Positions 6,303 through 13,838 of a stretch of 14,162 nt of DNA are shown in pieces. Source of the stretch: Pasteurellaceae bacterium (GTDB lineage: Bacteria; Pseudomonadota; Gammaproteobacteria; Enterobacterales; Pasteurellaceae). The translations under genes were made by a program, and so were the position numbers. Every line of letters begins with the position of its first letter. Position 1 is the first letter of the stretch. The stretch covers positions 1 to 14,162 of the forward strand of contig CAAELW010000189.1 of NCBI GenBank assembly GCA_900756875.1, read 5' to 3'. A model generated the notes under the pieces. The model was not told the DNA's origin. It ran no database searches and was given only the letters and a program-made list of their open reading frames with translations.

Positions 6303-7826
6303 GTGAACGCATTGAGAAAAAGCCTCGTTTTGGCGACTTCTTTCGCAGCTTTAGGTGTATACAACTCAGCGATGGCTGAAATGGTATATAAGCCTGTTGA
6401 CCAACCTGTGGAAGCACCAAACCCTAATTTAAAAATCGAAGCAGTGAATGAAAAATTTGCTGAGAAATATCCTAGCCAATTCAATTCGTGGAAAGCGACT
6501 GAAAAAGGTGACAAAATTATCTACGCCGACGAACAAGATCCTCGTTTAATCGTGTTATGGGGCGGCTATTCTTTTGCAAAAGAATATAACGCACCTCGTG
6601 GTCACGTTTATGCAGTAGAAGATGTACGTAATATTTTACGTACTGGTGCGCCCAAAAATGCAAATGATGGCCCACAACCAATGGCATGTTGGACTTGTAA
6701 AGGTCCAGACGTTCCTCGTTTAATTGCAGAATGGGGTGAAGATGGTTACTTTGGTGCCAAATGGGCTAAAGGTGGACCAGAAATTGTCAACTCGATCGGT
6801 TGTGCTGACTGTCACGATACGACCTCTAAAGACTTTGCTGAAGGCAAACCTGCATTACGTATTGCTCGTCCACACGTTCTTCGTGCATTAGATCACTTAA
6901 ATAATGCACTTCAAGCAAAAGCAAAAGCTGAAGGTAAAGAACAAGCTAACTTAAGCTTTAACACAGCTGCTCGCACTGAAAAACGTGCTGAAATCTGTGC
7001 AAACTGTCACGTTGAATACTACTTCGCAGGCGACTTAAAACAAGTAACCTTCCCGTGGAACAACGGTCAAACTGTTGATGACATCGAAAAATACTACGAT
7101 GATATCGGCTTCAGTGACTGGACTCACTCTCTTTCTAAAGCACCAATGTTAAAAGCTCAACACCCTGACTTTGAAATTTGGTCTTTAGGTATGCACGGTA
7201 AAAACGGCGTAACTTGTATCGACTGTCACATGCCTAAAGTACAAGGTAAAGACGGTAAAGTTTACACTGACCACCAAATCCAAAACCCATTCGATGCATT
7301 TGATACCACATGTGCAAACTGTCACGATCAAAGCAAAGAAAAACTTAAAGACATCGTTGCTTCACGTAAAAAAGAAGTGAAAGATGTAATGGGTCGTTTA
7401 GAAGATCAAGTTGTTCGTGCTCACTTTGAAGCGAAAGCAGCATGGGATGCAGGTGCAACTAAAGAAGAAATGGAACCTGCTTTAATGGATATCCGTCACG
7501 CTCAATGGCGTTGGGACTACGCAGCAGCAAGTCACGGTGGTCACATGCACGCACCTGATGTAATGCTTCGCGTATTAGGTTCTGGTATAGACAAAGCAGC
7601 GGATGCACGCGCTAAACTTGCAGCAATCTTAACTAAACATGGCGTGAAAACTCCGGTTGAAGTACCAGATATTTCTACAGCTGATAAAGCATGGAAAGTA
7701 ATGGGTATTGATATCGAGAAAGAACGTAAAGCGAAAAAAGAATTCTTAGAAACTGTTGTACCTCAATGGGTAAAAGAAGCGAAAGCCAATGGCAAATTAG
7801 CTGAAGATACCGCAACAAAACAATAA
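6303..7826 (+). CDS. nrfA: Cytochrome c552 nitrite reductase, ammonia-forming
   Basis: NrfA is the periplasmic pentaheme enzyme that reduces nitrite to ammonia with six electrons. I place the start at GTG 6303 because GGAG (6291-6294) lies 8 nt upstream. An in-frame GTG at 6294 overlaps that ribosome site and would add only three residues. The 507-residue product has a signal peptide ending AMA at 25. The active-site haem is attached to CWTCK (129-133), with Lys as ligand in place of His. The other haems are at CADCH (167-171), CANCH (232-236), CIDCH (305-309) and CANCH (337-341). The catalytic and calcium-site residues are present: Arg in LRTG (113), Glu-Tyr of EYYF (238-239), and Lys, Gln and His of KAQHP (284, 286, 287). 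It is the first gene of nrfABCD, and a hairpin after the stop separates it from nrfB. Confidence 0.98.
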   Translation: MNALRKSLVLATSFAALGVYNSAMAEMVYKPVDQPVEAPNPNLKIEAVNEKFAEKYPSQFNSWKATEKGDKIIYADEQDPRLIVLWGGYSFAKEYNAPRGHVYAVEDVRNILRTGAPKNANDGPQPMACWTCKGPDVPRLIAEWGEDGYFGAKWAKGGPEIVNSIGCADCHDTTSKDFAEGKPALRIARPHVLRALDHLNNALQAKAKAEGKEQANLSFNTAARTEKRAEICANCHVEYYFAGDLKQVTFPWNNGQTVDDIEKYYDDIGFSDWTHSLSKAPMLKAQHPDFEIWSLGMHGKNGVTCIDCHMPKVQGKDGKVYTDHQIQNPFDAFDTTCANCHDQSKEKLKDIVASRKKEVKDVMGRLEDQVVRAHFEAKAAWDAGATKEEMEPALMDIRHAQWRWDYAAASHGGHMHAPDVMLRVLGSGIDKAADARAKLAAILTKHGVKTPVEVPDISTADKAWKVMGIDIEKERKAKKEFLETVVPQWVKEAKANGKLAEDTATKQ

Positions 7827-7833
7827 AAAAAGA

Positions 7834-7842
7834 ACCGCACTT
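7834..7842 (-). repeat. DNA uptake signal core (ACCGCACTT)
   Basis: This perfect core is the left arm of the nrfA-nrfB hairpin. Confidence 0.9.
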
Positions 7843-7858
7843 TGTAACTAAAGTGTCG

Positions 7859-7867
7859 AAGTGCGGT
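7859..7867 (+). repeat. DNA uptake signal core (AAGTGCGGT)
   Basis: This perfect core is the right arm of the nrfA-nrfB hairpin. Confidence 0.9.
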
Positions 7868-7898
7868 CATTTTTAACCATATATTTGAGGTAATCAGA

Positions 7899-8564
7899 AT
7901 GAATTTAACTTCTTTAATCAGCAAATCGGCAAAATCCCTCGCATTGCTTGCAATGCTTGCGGCAATGCCTATGGCTGCAAGTGCGGAAGAGATGGCAAAA
8001 ACACCTGCCTCTCAACTCACTTATGAGCCACAATTGGATAACCAACGTGATCCAAACCAATATTGTGCGAAATGTCACAAATTTGACCAAGTTGATAAAA
8101 ACCAAACTTTAGATCAATCTGGTGGTGAATTACACTTTGGTAAATTCCACGGCACACACTTAAATCAAAAAAGCCCTAACACCGGTAAACCGATTAACTG
8201 TGTAAACTGTCACGGTAATATTTCGGAAGATCACCGTCGTGGTGCAAAAGATGTGATGCGTTTTGATGGCGATATTTTTGGTGATAAAAAACCAATGTAT
8301 ACCGCGCAAGAACAAAACCAAGTTTGTTTTGCTTGTCACCAACCGGCAAAACTTCGTGAAAAACTTTGGGCACACGATGTTCACGCAATGAAATTGCCTT
8401 GTGCAAGCTGCCACACATTACACCCGAAAGATGATGCGATGAAAGGTATTCAACCGAAAAATCGTGTGAAACTTTGTGTAGATTGCCACGGCGAACAACA
8501 AAAACGCAAAGCGGCAAAAGACGCACAATCACAAACGCAATCAACCGAACAAAAGGATAAATAA
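7899..8564 (+). CDS. nrfB: Pentaheme c-type cytochrome, electron donor to NrfA
   Basis: NrfB carries electrons from the NrfCD quinol dehydrogenase to NrfA in the periplasm. The 221-residue product has a signal peptide with likely cleavage after ASA at 29. Its five haem sites are CAKCH (56-60), CVNCH (101-105), CFACH (143-147), CASCH (168-172) and CVDCH (193-197). GAGGT (7887-7891) lies 7 nt before the ATG. The last 20 or so residues are a polar, Lys/Gln-rich tail beyond the last haem, making the protein longer than E. coli NrfB (about 188 residues from memory). The stop overlaps the nrfC start by one base (TAATG), which indicates coupled translation. A near-match uptake core (AAGTGCGGA, 7979-7987) lies at the signal-peptide end. 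Confidence 0.96.
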   Translation: MNLTSLISKSAKSLALLAMLAAMPMAASAEEMAKTPASQLTYEPQLDNQRDPNQYCAKCHKFDQVDKNQTLDQSGGELHFGKFHGTHLNQKSPNTGKPINCVNCHGNISEDHRRGAKDVMRFDGDIFGDKKPMYTAQEQNQVCFACHQPAKLREKLWAHDVHAMKLPCASCHTLHPKDDAMKGIQPKNRVKLCVDCHGEQQKRKAAKDAQSQTQSTEQKDK

Positions 8565-9241
8565 TGACAGCTTGTTCACGCCGAAACTTTGTTTCCGGCA
8601 TGGGGGCATTAATCCTTATGACGGGGACATCAGTTACCTCTTTAGCGAAAGAGGAAAAGGCGGATAAACCGAAACGCTATGCAATGGTACACGACGAAAC
8701 AGCTTGTATCGGCTGTACCGCTTGTATGGATGCTTGTCGTGAAACAAACCACGTTCCTGAAGGCGTTTCACGTTTGGAAATTCTCCGTAGTGAACCTTAC
8801 GGCGAATTCCCAAATCAAGAATACGAGTTTTTCCGTCAATCTTGCCAACACTGTACAAACGCCCCTTGTGTGGCAGTTTGTCCGACCGGTGCATCATTTA
8901 TTGATCCTGAAACAGGTATCGTAGATGTGCATAAAGATCTTTGTGTAGGTTGCCAATACTGTGTTGCAGTTTGTCCTTACCGTGTACGTTTCATTCACCC
9001 AGTACACCGTACTGCGGATAAATGTAACTTCTGTCGCGATACAAACTTAGCAGCTGGCAAACAACCTGCTTGTGTAGAAGCTTGTCCAACCAAAGCATTA
9101 ACCTTTGGTGATATGAATGATCCAAGCAGTGCAGTTTCCCGCAAAGTGAAAGAAAATCCGGTTTATCGCACTAAAGTGGAATTAGGTACTCAACCAAATC
9201 TTTACCATATTCCATTCCAACACGGGGAGCCAAGAAGATGA
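8564..9241 (+). CDS. nrfC: Nitrite reductase iron-sulfur subunit with Tat signal
   Basis: NrfC is the periplasmic ferredoxin-like subunit that passes electrons from NrfD to NrfB. The 225-residue product begins with a twin-arginine signal (SRRNFV at 5-10, then a hydrophobic stretch), so it is exported folded. Sixteen Cys residues form four [4Fe-4S] sites: C48/C51/C54/C58, C94/C97/C102/C106, C127/C130/C133/C137 and C154/C157/C170/C174, in the usual interleaved order of the DmsB/NrfC family. AAGGA (8553-8557) precedes the ATG by 6 nt. The gene shares one base with nrfB upstream and overlaps nrfD by four bases (ATGA). Length and motifs are typical. Confidence 0.97.
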   Translation: MTACSRRNFVSGMGALILMTGTSVTSLAKEEKADKPKRYAMVHDETACIGCTACMDACRETNHVPEGVSRLEILRSEPYGEFPNQEYEFFRQSCQHCTNAPCVAVCPTGASFIDPETGIVDVHKDLCVGCQYCVAVCPYRVRFIHPVHRTADKCNFCRDTNLAAGKQPACVEACPTKALTFGDMNDPSSAVSRKVKENPVYRTKVELGTQPNLYHIPFQHGEPRR

Positions 9242-10203
9242 CATTAGATTATCCTGTTCCGTTTCACACACCTAATTTGGTGTGGGATTCAACAATCGCT
9301 ATCTATTTGTTCTTACTTGGTATTTCTTCCGGTGCGGTACAATTAGCGATTGCTTATAAACGTAGTAACAAATTAGAAAATCCAAGCAAAAACTGGATTA
9401 TCCGAGCAGCCGCCGTTTTAGGTTCTGTGCCAACATTAATTGGTTTAACCCTATTAATTTTCCACTTGGCACGTCCTTGGACATTCTGGAAATTGATGTT
9501 TAACTATCAATTCAACTCTGTAATGTCTATGGGGGTAATGTTATTCCAAGTTTATATGCTGTTCTTGGTATGTTGGTGTGCGGTTATCTTTAAAGAAGAT
9601 ATCATGGCACTTATCCAACGTTTTATACCAAAACTTGGCTTTGTCGGTAAAATTATCAATGTATTAGAACGTTTAACTGGTCCTGTAGAAGTTATTCTCT
9701 TCATCTTAGCCGCTGTGCTAGGGGCTTATACCGGTTTCTTACTATCAGCATTGATCAGTTACCCAATGTTAAATAACCCTGTTCTACCAGCGTTATTCTT
9801 GGCTTCTGGTACCTCTTCAGGTATCGCTGCAACCTTCTTATTTATCCTCATTGCAGGTAAATTAAAAGGTGATAGCCACGAATCACACTTCATTCATAAA
9901 TTTGAAGTGCCAATCATGGTGACTGAACTTGGTTTATTAATCTGTTTCTTTGTTGGTCTACACTTCGGTGGTGGTCAGAAAGTGGTTGCATTACACAATG
10001 CACTTTCCGGCTTCTGGGGTGCAGTGTTCTGGATTGGGGTATTCTTAATTGGTATCATCATTCCTCTACTTGCGAACCTTGCAGCAAAAGACAGCTTAAA
10101 ATACAACAAGAACTTTATTATCCTTGTGTCAATCTTCGACTTAATCGGGGTTCTCTGCTTACGTTACTTCATCTTGTATGCAGGACAACTTACCGTTGCG
10201 TAA
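9238..10203 (+). CDS. nrfD: NrfD membrane quinol dehydrogenase subunit
   Basis: NrfD is the integral inner-membrane protein that oxidises menaquinol and hands electrons to NrfC. The 321-residue product has about eight membrane helices, near residues 14-40, 53-78, 93-118, 149-174, 181-207, 224-245, 256-283 and 291-316. The N-terminal LVWDSTIAIYLFLLGIS stretch is characteristic of the NrfD/PsrC family. There is no signal peptide or haem motif. GGGGAG (9224-9229) lies 8 nt before the ATG, which overlaps the nrfC stop. A strong hairpin terminator follows, so this is the last gene of the transcription unit. Confidence 0.96.
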   Translation: MTLDYPVPFHTPNLVWDSTIAIYLFLLGISSGAVQLAIAYKRSNKLENPSKNWIIRAAAVLGSVPTLIGLTLLIFHLARPWTFWKLMFNYQFNSVMSMGVMLFQVYMLFLVCWCAVIFKEDIMALIQRFIPKLGFVGKIINVLERLTGPVEVILFILAAVLGAYTGFLLSALISYPMLNNPVLPALFLASGTSSGIAATFLFILIAGKLKGDSHESHFIHKFEVPIMVTELGLLICFFVGLHFGGGQKVVALHNALSGFWGAVFWIGVFLIGIIIPLLANLAAKDSLKYNKNFIILVSIFDLIGVLCLRYFILYAGQLTVA

Positions 10204-10223
10204 GGATAAATTTCTTATTTAAT

Positions 10224-10257
10224 CAAAAGGCGTATACAATACGCCTTTTGTTTATTT
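10224..10257 (+). terminator. Rho-independent terminator after nrfD
   Basis: CAAAAGGCGTAT (10224-10235) and ATACGCCTTTTG (10239-10250) form a perfect 12-bp stem with an ACA loop, followed by TTTATTT. It is a strong intrinsic terminator about 20 nt after the nrfD stop and divides the nrf locus into two units. Confidence 0.92.
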
Positions 10258-10266
10258 AGAAGACTA

Positions 10267-10275
10267 AAGTGCGGT
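10267..10275 (+). repeat. DNA uptake signal core (AAGTGCGGT)
   Basis: A perfect core followed by an AT-rich stretch (TAATTTTA), as in extended uptake sequences. It lies between the nrfD terminator and nrfE. Confidence 0.9.
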
Positions 10276-10350
10276 TAATTTTACGTATGTTTTTCATGCT
10301 TAAAATCAACCTTATTTTGTAAAATACAACCTTTAATACTGAAGAATACT
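10276..10350 (+). promoter_or_regulatory. Probable promoter region of the nrfE unit (weak)
   Basis: A strong terminator upstream implies that nrfE needs its own promoter in this short AT-rich gap. TAAAAT (10320-10325) is the best -10 candidate; I find no good -35 at 16-18 bp. ATGCT-TAAA-ATCAA (10296-10309) matches an FNR box at 8 of 10 positions, but its spacing to that -10 would be too short (centre near -30). GAAG (10341-10344) is a weak ribosome site for the ATG at 10351. Confidence 0.35.
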
Positions 10351-12255
10351 ATGCTTCCCGAACTCGGATTTCTCTCATTACTCTTCGCCACCACTGCAGC
10401 GCTCTTACTTTCCATCGTGCCGCAAATTGGTATTTGGCGAAATAAACCCACTCTCACCAATACAGCTTGGGGATTAAGTTATTGCTTCGGTATTTTTACA
10501 AGCGTTTCCATCGGTATTCTCGCCTACTCTTTTGCGACAGATGATTTCACATTAGAATACGTGGCTGCACATTCCAATTCTCAACTACCGACATTTTTCA
10601 AAGTTGCCGCCACCTGGGGCGGACATGAAGGCTCCATTTTATTTTGGCTTTTCACATTAAGTCTTTGGTTAGTGGCTTTTGCCTTTTTCTCTCGCAAAAA
10701 TGACCGCACTTTTTCTGCACAAACTCTGTCTTTAATCGGCTTAATTTGTCTTGGGTTTGCTATTTTCATTTTGTTCTACTCCAATCCATTTGGACGTGCA
10801 TTCCCAGCCCCTGCGGAAGGACGAGATCTCAATCCAATGCTGCAAGATATTGGCTTAATTTTCCATCCACCGCTTTTATATGTGGGTTATGTGGGCTTTG
10901 CTGTTAACTTTGCCATGTCCATTTCTGCCTTGATCTTTAATCGTTCTGCACAAGCTATCGCACGTGCAATGCGAGCTTGGGTGCTCGTTTCTTGGTTATT
11001 CCTAACGTTAGGGATCGTTCTCGGTGCCTGGTGGGCATATTATGAGTTAGGCTGGGGAGGCTGGTGGTTCTGGGACCCAGTAGAAAATGCTTCACTTATG
11101 CCATGGTTATTGGGACTCGCACTTTTACACAGTTTGATGGTGACTGAAAAGCAAGGCATGTTTAGCTACTGGACAACACTCTTTTCCCTACTCGCTTTTG
11201 CATTCAGTGTATTAGGCACATTTATTGTCCGTTCAGGTGCATTAACCTCTGTGCACGCCTTTGCTTTAGATAGCTCCCGTGGTTATGTGCTATTACTCAT
11301 TTTCTTCTTACTGACTGTCGGCTCACTCAGTTTATTTGCGCTACGCACAAATACCAACGAAAGTGCGGTCAAATTTCCACTCATTTCTAAAACTGGGGCG
11401 ATTTTAGGTTTAAACATCATATTAACCGTGGCCACCGTCAGCACATTCTTAGGCACTTTCTACCCAATGCTATTCCAAGCCATGAATTGGGGCAGTATTT
11501 CCGTGGGCGCGCCTTACTTTAATAGTATTTTCTTGCCATTGCTCACTTTAGTGCTTTTTGCCATGGCGGGCACACTTTGCTTAGGCTGGTTTAAAGCCGA
11601 TAAGAAACACTTTTTCAAACGCTTGTTATTACTTATTCCCGCTGCAGTGATGGCTTATGGCATGATTTGGAATGCGTTGCAAAATGACAGTGCGTTACGT
11701 TTCCATTTCTTCGCTTATGTGTTGCTCACCCTCGCTATTTGGGTATTATTCGTCACCTTATGGCAAAATTGGGCAAAAGTAAGACTGTCCTATTTAGGGA
11801 TGATTCTTGCACACTGTGGCGTGGCTATTGCCACAATGGGTGCCGTAATGAGTAGTTACTTTGGCAGTGAATTAGGTGTTAGACTTGCACCACAACAAAG
11901 CCAGCAATTAGGTCAATTTGAATTCCATTATGATCGTTTTTCTAATGAAATCGGTCCTAACTTTACCGCCGAAGTTGCTTTCTTTAACGTGTCAAAACAA
12001 GGCAAACCTTACGCTGAAATTGTACCGGAACGCCGTTATTATGATGTTCGCACCATGACCATGAGTGAAGTGGGCTTAGATGCAGGCTTTTGGGGCGATT
12101 TATATATTGTTATGGGCGATAACTTAGGTAAAGGCGAATTCACATTCCGCTTACATTACAAACCACTTATTCGCTGGTTATGGCTCGGGGGCATTTTAAT
12201 GGCACTTGGCGCATTATGTTCAGCCATCAATTTAAAGAGAAAACGTAATGAATAA
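10351..12255 (+). CDS. nrfE: CcmF/NrfE-type haem lyase membrane subunit
   Basis: This inner-membrane protein belongs to the cytochrome c haem-lyase family and presents haem for attachment to apocytochromes in the periplasm. The 634-residue product has many membrane helices and the tryptophan-rich WWD haem-binding motif ([12 protein letters not shown], 235-246). Conserved His residues occur at H172 (FHPP), H260 (LLHS), H302 (SVHAF) and H488 (ILAHCG), matching the positions of the haem-ligand His residues of E. coli CcmF. The length resembles CcmF (about 647) more than E. coli NrfE (about 552, from memory). Its place beside nrfABCD suggests it serves the CWTCK haem of NrfA, but a general ccmF cannot be excluded from sequence alone. 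It overlaps the next gene by 8 bp. Uptake cores lie at 10703 and 11361. Confidence 0.92.
   Translation: MLPELGFLSLLFATTAALLLSIVPQIGIWRNKPTLTNTAWGLSYCFGIFTSVSIGILAYSFATDDFTLEYVAAHSNSQLPTFFKVAATWGGHEGSILFWLFTLSLWLVAFAFFSRKNDRTFSAQTLSLIGLICLGFAIFILFYSNPFGRAFPAPAEGRDLNPMLQDIGLIFHPPLLYVGYVGFAVNFAMSISALIFNRSAQAIARAMRAWVLVSWLFLTLGIVLGAWWAYYELGWGGWWFWDPVENASLMPWLLGLALLHSLMVTEKQGMFSYWTTLFSLLAFAFSVLGTFIVRSGALTSVHAFALDSSRGYVLLLIFFLLTVGSLSLFALRTNTNESAVKFPLISKTGAILGLNIILTVATVSTFLGTFYPMLFQAMNWGSISVGAPYFNSIFLPLLTLVLFAMAGTLCLGWFKADKKHFFKRLLLLIPAAVMAYGMIWNALQNDSALRFHFFAYVLLTLAIWVLFVTLWQNWAKVRLSYLGMILAHCGVAIATMGAVMSSYFGSELGVRLAPQQSQQLGQFEFHYDRFSNEIGPNFTAEVAFFNVSKQGKPYAEIVPERRYYDVRTMTMSEVGLDAGFWGDLYIVMGDNLGKGEFTFRLHYKPLIRWLWLGGILMALGALCSAINLKRKRNE
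10703..10711 (-). repeat. DNA uptake signal core (ACCGCACTT)
   Basis: A perfect core inside nrfE, encoding part of Asp-Arg-Thr-Phe in a loop between membrane segments. Confidence 0.9.
11361..11369 (+). repeat. DNA uptake signal core (AAGTGCGGT)
   Basis: A perfect core inside nrfE within a 17-nt stretch shared with the nrfFG fusion gene near 13225. It encodes Ser-Ala-Val-Lys-Phe in a loop. Confidence 0.9.
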
Positions 12256-12778
12256 AAAATTTATTTTGTTTTTACCGCTGATTTTATTATTGAGCGTTTG
12301 CTTACTCCTTTTTGTTGGCTTACATAAAGATCCCAAACAAATTGCCTCTGCACTCATTAATAAGCCCGTGCCGGAATTCTACCAAGCAAATTTGCTTGAA
12401 CCGAGTCAAATTGTCAGCCCAAGAGATTTTCCAAAGAAACCTTTCCTACTTAATGTATGGGGAAGTTGGTGCGGCTATTGCCAACAAGAACACCCTCTTT
12501 TGATGGAAATATCAAAAGAAGTGCCAATTGTGGGAATAGACTATCGTGACAAACCGCAAAATGGCATTGCGATGCTAGAGCGCATGGGCAATCCATTTAT
12601 ACTTACCATTGACGATAGCCGTGGTGAATTTGCGATGCAATTGGGCGTAGATGGTGCACCAGAAACCTATGTTGTCGATGAGCACGGCATGATCCGTTAT
12701 CGTCATTCTGGTTATATGGATCGCGAAACGTGGCTTACCGAAATCAAACCAAAACTTGATGAATTAATTAAAAAGTAA
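12248..12778 (+). CDS. CcmG/DsbE-like periplasmic thioredoxin of the nrf haem lyase
   Basis: This membrane-anchored thiol-disulfide oxidoreductase is expected to reduce apocytochrome or CcmH cysteines before haem attachment. The 176-residue product has one N-terminal membrane anchor (about 5-24) and a thioredoxin fold with active site WCGYC (74-78) and the cis-Pro loop in DGAPET (Pro138), both as in the CcmG/DsbE family. Such genes next to nrfE have been called dsbE or nrfX; I leave the symbol open. The ATG overlaps the end of nrfE by 8 bp, with AAGAGA (12235-12240) as ribosome site. One base separates it from the next start codon. Family is secure; specific partnership with NrfE is inferred from position. 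Confidence 0.93.
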   Translation: MNKKFILFLPLILLLSVCLLLFVGLHKDPKQIASALINKPVPEFYQANLLEPSQIVSPRDFPKKPFLLNVWGSWCGYCQQEHPLLMEISKEVPIVGIDYRDKPQNGIAMLERMGNPFILTIDDSRGEFAMQLGVDGAPETYVVDEHGMIRYRHSGYMDRETWLTEIKPKLDELIKK

Positions 12779-12779
12779 A

Positions 12780-13835
12780 ATGAAAAAATTAACTCGATTT
12801 CTGACCGCACTTTTACTGACGTTTGCCCTTTTTGCTCACGCAGAAATGGTGGATACCTATGCGTTTAAAAACCAAGCCGATCGTACTCGTGCTGTTGAAC
12901 TGGCAAAATCCTTACGCTGCCCACAATGTCAGAATCAAAACTTAGTTGAGTCCAATTCACCGATTGCTTATGACTTACGTATTGAAGTCTATAAAATGGT
13001 GGATGAAGGAAAAACGAATCAGCAAATTATCGACACAATGACAGCACGTTTCGGTAATTTCGTGAACTATAAGCCACCTTTCCAATGGAATACAGCACTA
13101 CTCTGGCTATTGCCTATTTTGTTATTAATTGGGGCTTTTACATTAATTTTATTTTCTACTAAAAAATCAGAAGGCGAGCCAAAACAACTCGAAAATCAAC
13201 CTCATGCGACCCCTAAAGAAGAAAAAAGTGCGGTCAAATTTGAAACCAAATCCGCCATTTGGGTCTTTGCTATTTTATTAATTCTTCCTTTAAGTTATTA
13301 CTTCTCCCTTGATCGTTTTGAGCGTGTTCAACAAGGCGAAAAAGAGATGGTTGAGCTCGCCAATAAAAAAACAGATACATCAATGGTGCATCAAAAAGAA
13401 GATATGGTGCTCAAAATTCAAAATAAAATTCGAGAAGATGTGAATAACCCTGAGCTTTGGGCTCAGCTAGGTGATGCCTACATGCAAAATGATGAATTTG
13501 ATCATGCGCTCATCGCCTATAGCAATGCAGAAAAAATTTCAGGCACAACTCCTGCTATTTTAGGCCTAAAAGCGACCGCACTTTATTATCAAGCCGGTCA
13601 AAACATCACACCACAAATCCAGCAAATAATGGATGAGGCGTTAAAACAAGATAAACATGAAATATCGGTAATCACATTATTGGCGACCGAGGCCTTTAAA
13701 AATCACGACGCTGAAAAAGCCAAAGCTTATTGGCAGCAATTATTAGATTCTGGTAATGCTGCCGTAGATCGCCGTACTGTCATCCAACGAATCAAAATGA
13801 TAGACTATTTTGAAAAAGGACAAACCTCACAATAA
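12780..13835 (+). CDS. Fused CcmH/NrfF-CcmI/NrfG cytochrome c maturation protein
   Basis: The 351-residue product joins two haem-lyase functions. Residues 1-21 are a signal peptide (cleavage near AHA). Residues about 22-100 are a CcmH/NrfF domain with the redox pair in LRCPQCQNQN (C47, C50) that handles apocytochrome thiols. A membrane segment follows at about 104-125, then a polar linker, a second membrane segment at about 158-174, and a C-terminal TPR region (about 205-345, including NPELWAQLGDAYMQNDEFDHAL) like CcmI/NrfG, which holds the C terminus of the apocytochrome. E. coli CcmH has the same fused plan and about the same length, whereas E. coli nrfF and nrfG are separate. No good ribosome site precedes the ATG, and translation is probably coupled to the upstream gene. 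It holds three uptake cores. Confidence 0.92.
   Translation: MKKLTRFLTALLLTFALFAHAEMVDTYAFKNQADRTRAVELAKSLRCPQCQNQNLVESNSPIAYDLRIEVYKMVDEGKTNQQIIDTMTARFGNFVNYKPPFQWNTALLWLLPILLLIGAFTLILFSTKKSEGEPKQLENQPHATPKEEKSAVKFETKSAIWVFAILLILPLSYYFSLDRFERVQQGEKEMVELANKKTDTSMVHQKEDMVLKIQNKIREDVNNPELWAQLGDAYMQNDEFDHALIAYSNAEKISGTTPAILGLKATALYYQAGQNITPQIQQIMDEALKQDKHEISVITLLATEAFKNHDAEKAKAYWQQLLDSGNAAVDRRTVIQRIKMIDYFEKGQTSQ
12804..12812 (-). repeat. DNA uptake signal core (ACCGCACTT)
   Basis: A perfect core within the signal-peptide region of the nrfFG fusion, encoding part of Leu-Thr-Ala-Leu-Leu. Confidence 0.9.
13226..13234 (+). repeat. DNA uptake signal core (AAGTGCGGT)
   Basis: A perfect core in the linker between the two domains of the nrfFG fusion, encoding Ser-Ala-Val-Lys-Phe with its AT-rich tail. 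Confidence 0.9.
13575..13583 (-). repeat. DNA uptake signal core (ACCGCACTT)
   Basis: A perfect core within the TPR part of the nrfFG fusion, encoding part of Ala-Thr-Ala-Leu-Tyr. Confidence 0.9.
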
Positions 13836-13838
13836 GCT

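Larger units (their letters stand above)
7834..7872 (+). terminator. Uptake-sequence inverted-repeat hairpin between nrfA and nrfB
   Basis: ACCGCACTT (7834-7842) and AAGTGCGGT (7859-7867) are two perfect uptake cores in inverted orientation, forming a 9-bp stem with a 16-nt loop followed by CATTTTT. This is a plausible partial terminator or mRNA-end stabiliser that would leave nrfA mRNA in excess over nrfBCD. An alternative stem, CACTTT (7838-7843) with AAAGTG (7850-7855), competes with the outer one. Confidence 0.7.

Noticed and set aside
8160..8897. Frames on the - strand opposite nrfB and nrfC
   Set aside because: The + strand genes have five CXXCH and sixteen Fe-S Cys respectively, so the opposite frames are shadows.
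10296..10309. Possible FNR box upstream of nrfE
   Set aside because: It fits at only 8 of 10 positions. Its distance to the best -10 would be about -30, and a start giving -41.5 would leave only about 7 nt before the ATG. I mention it under the promoter region but do not call a site.
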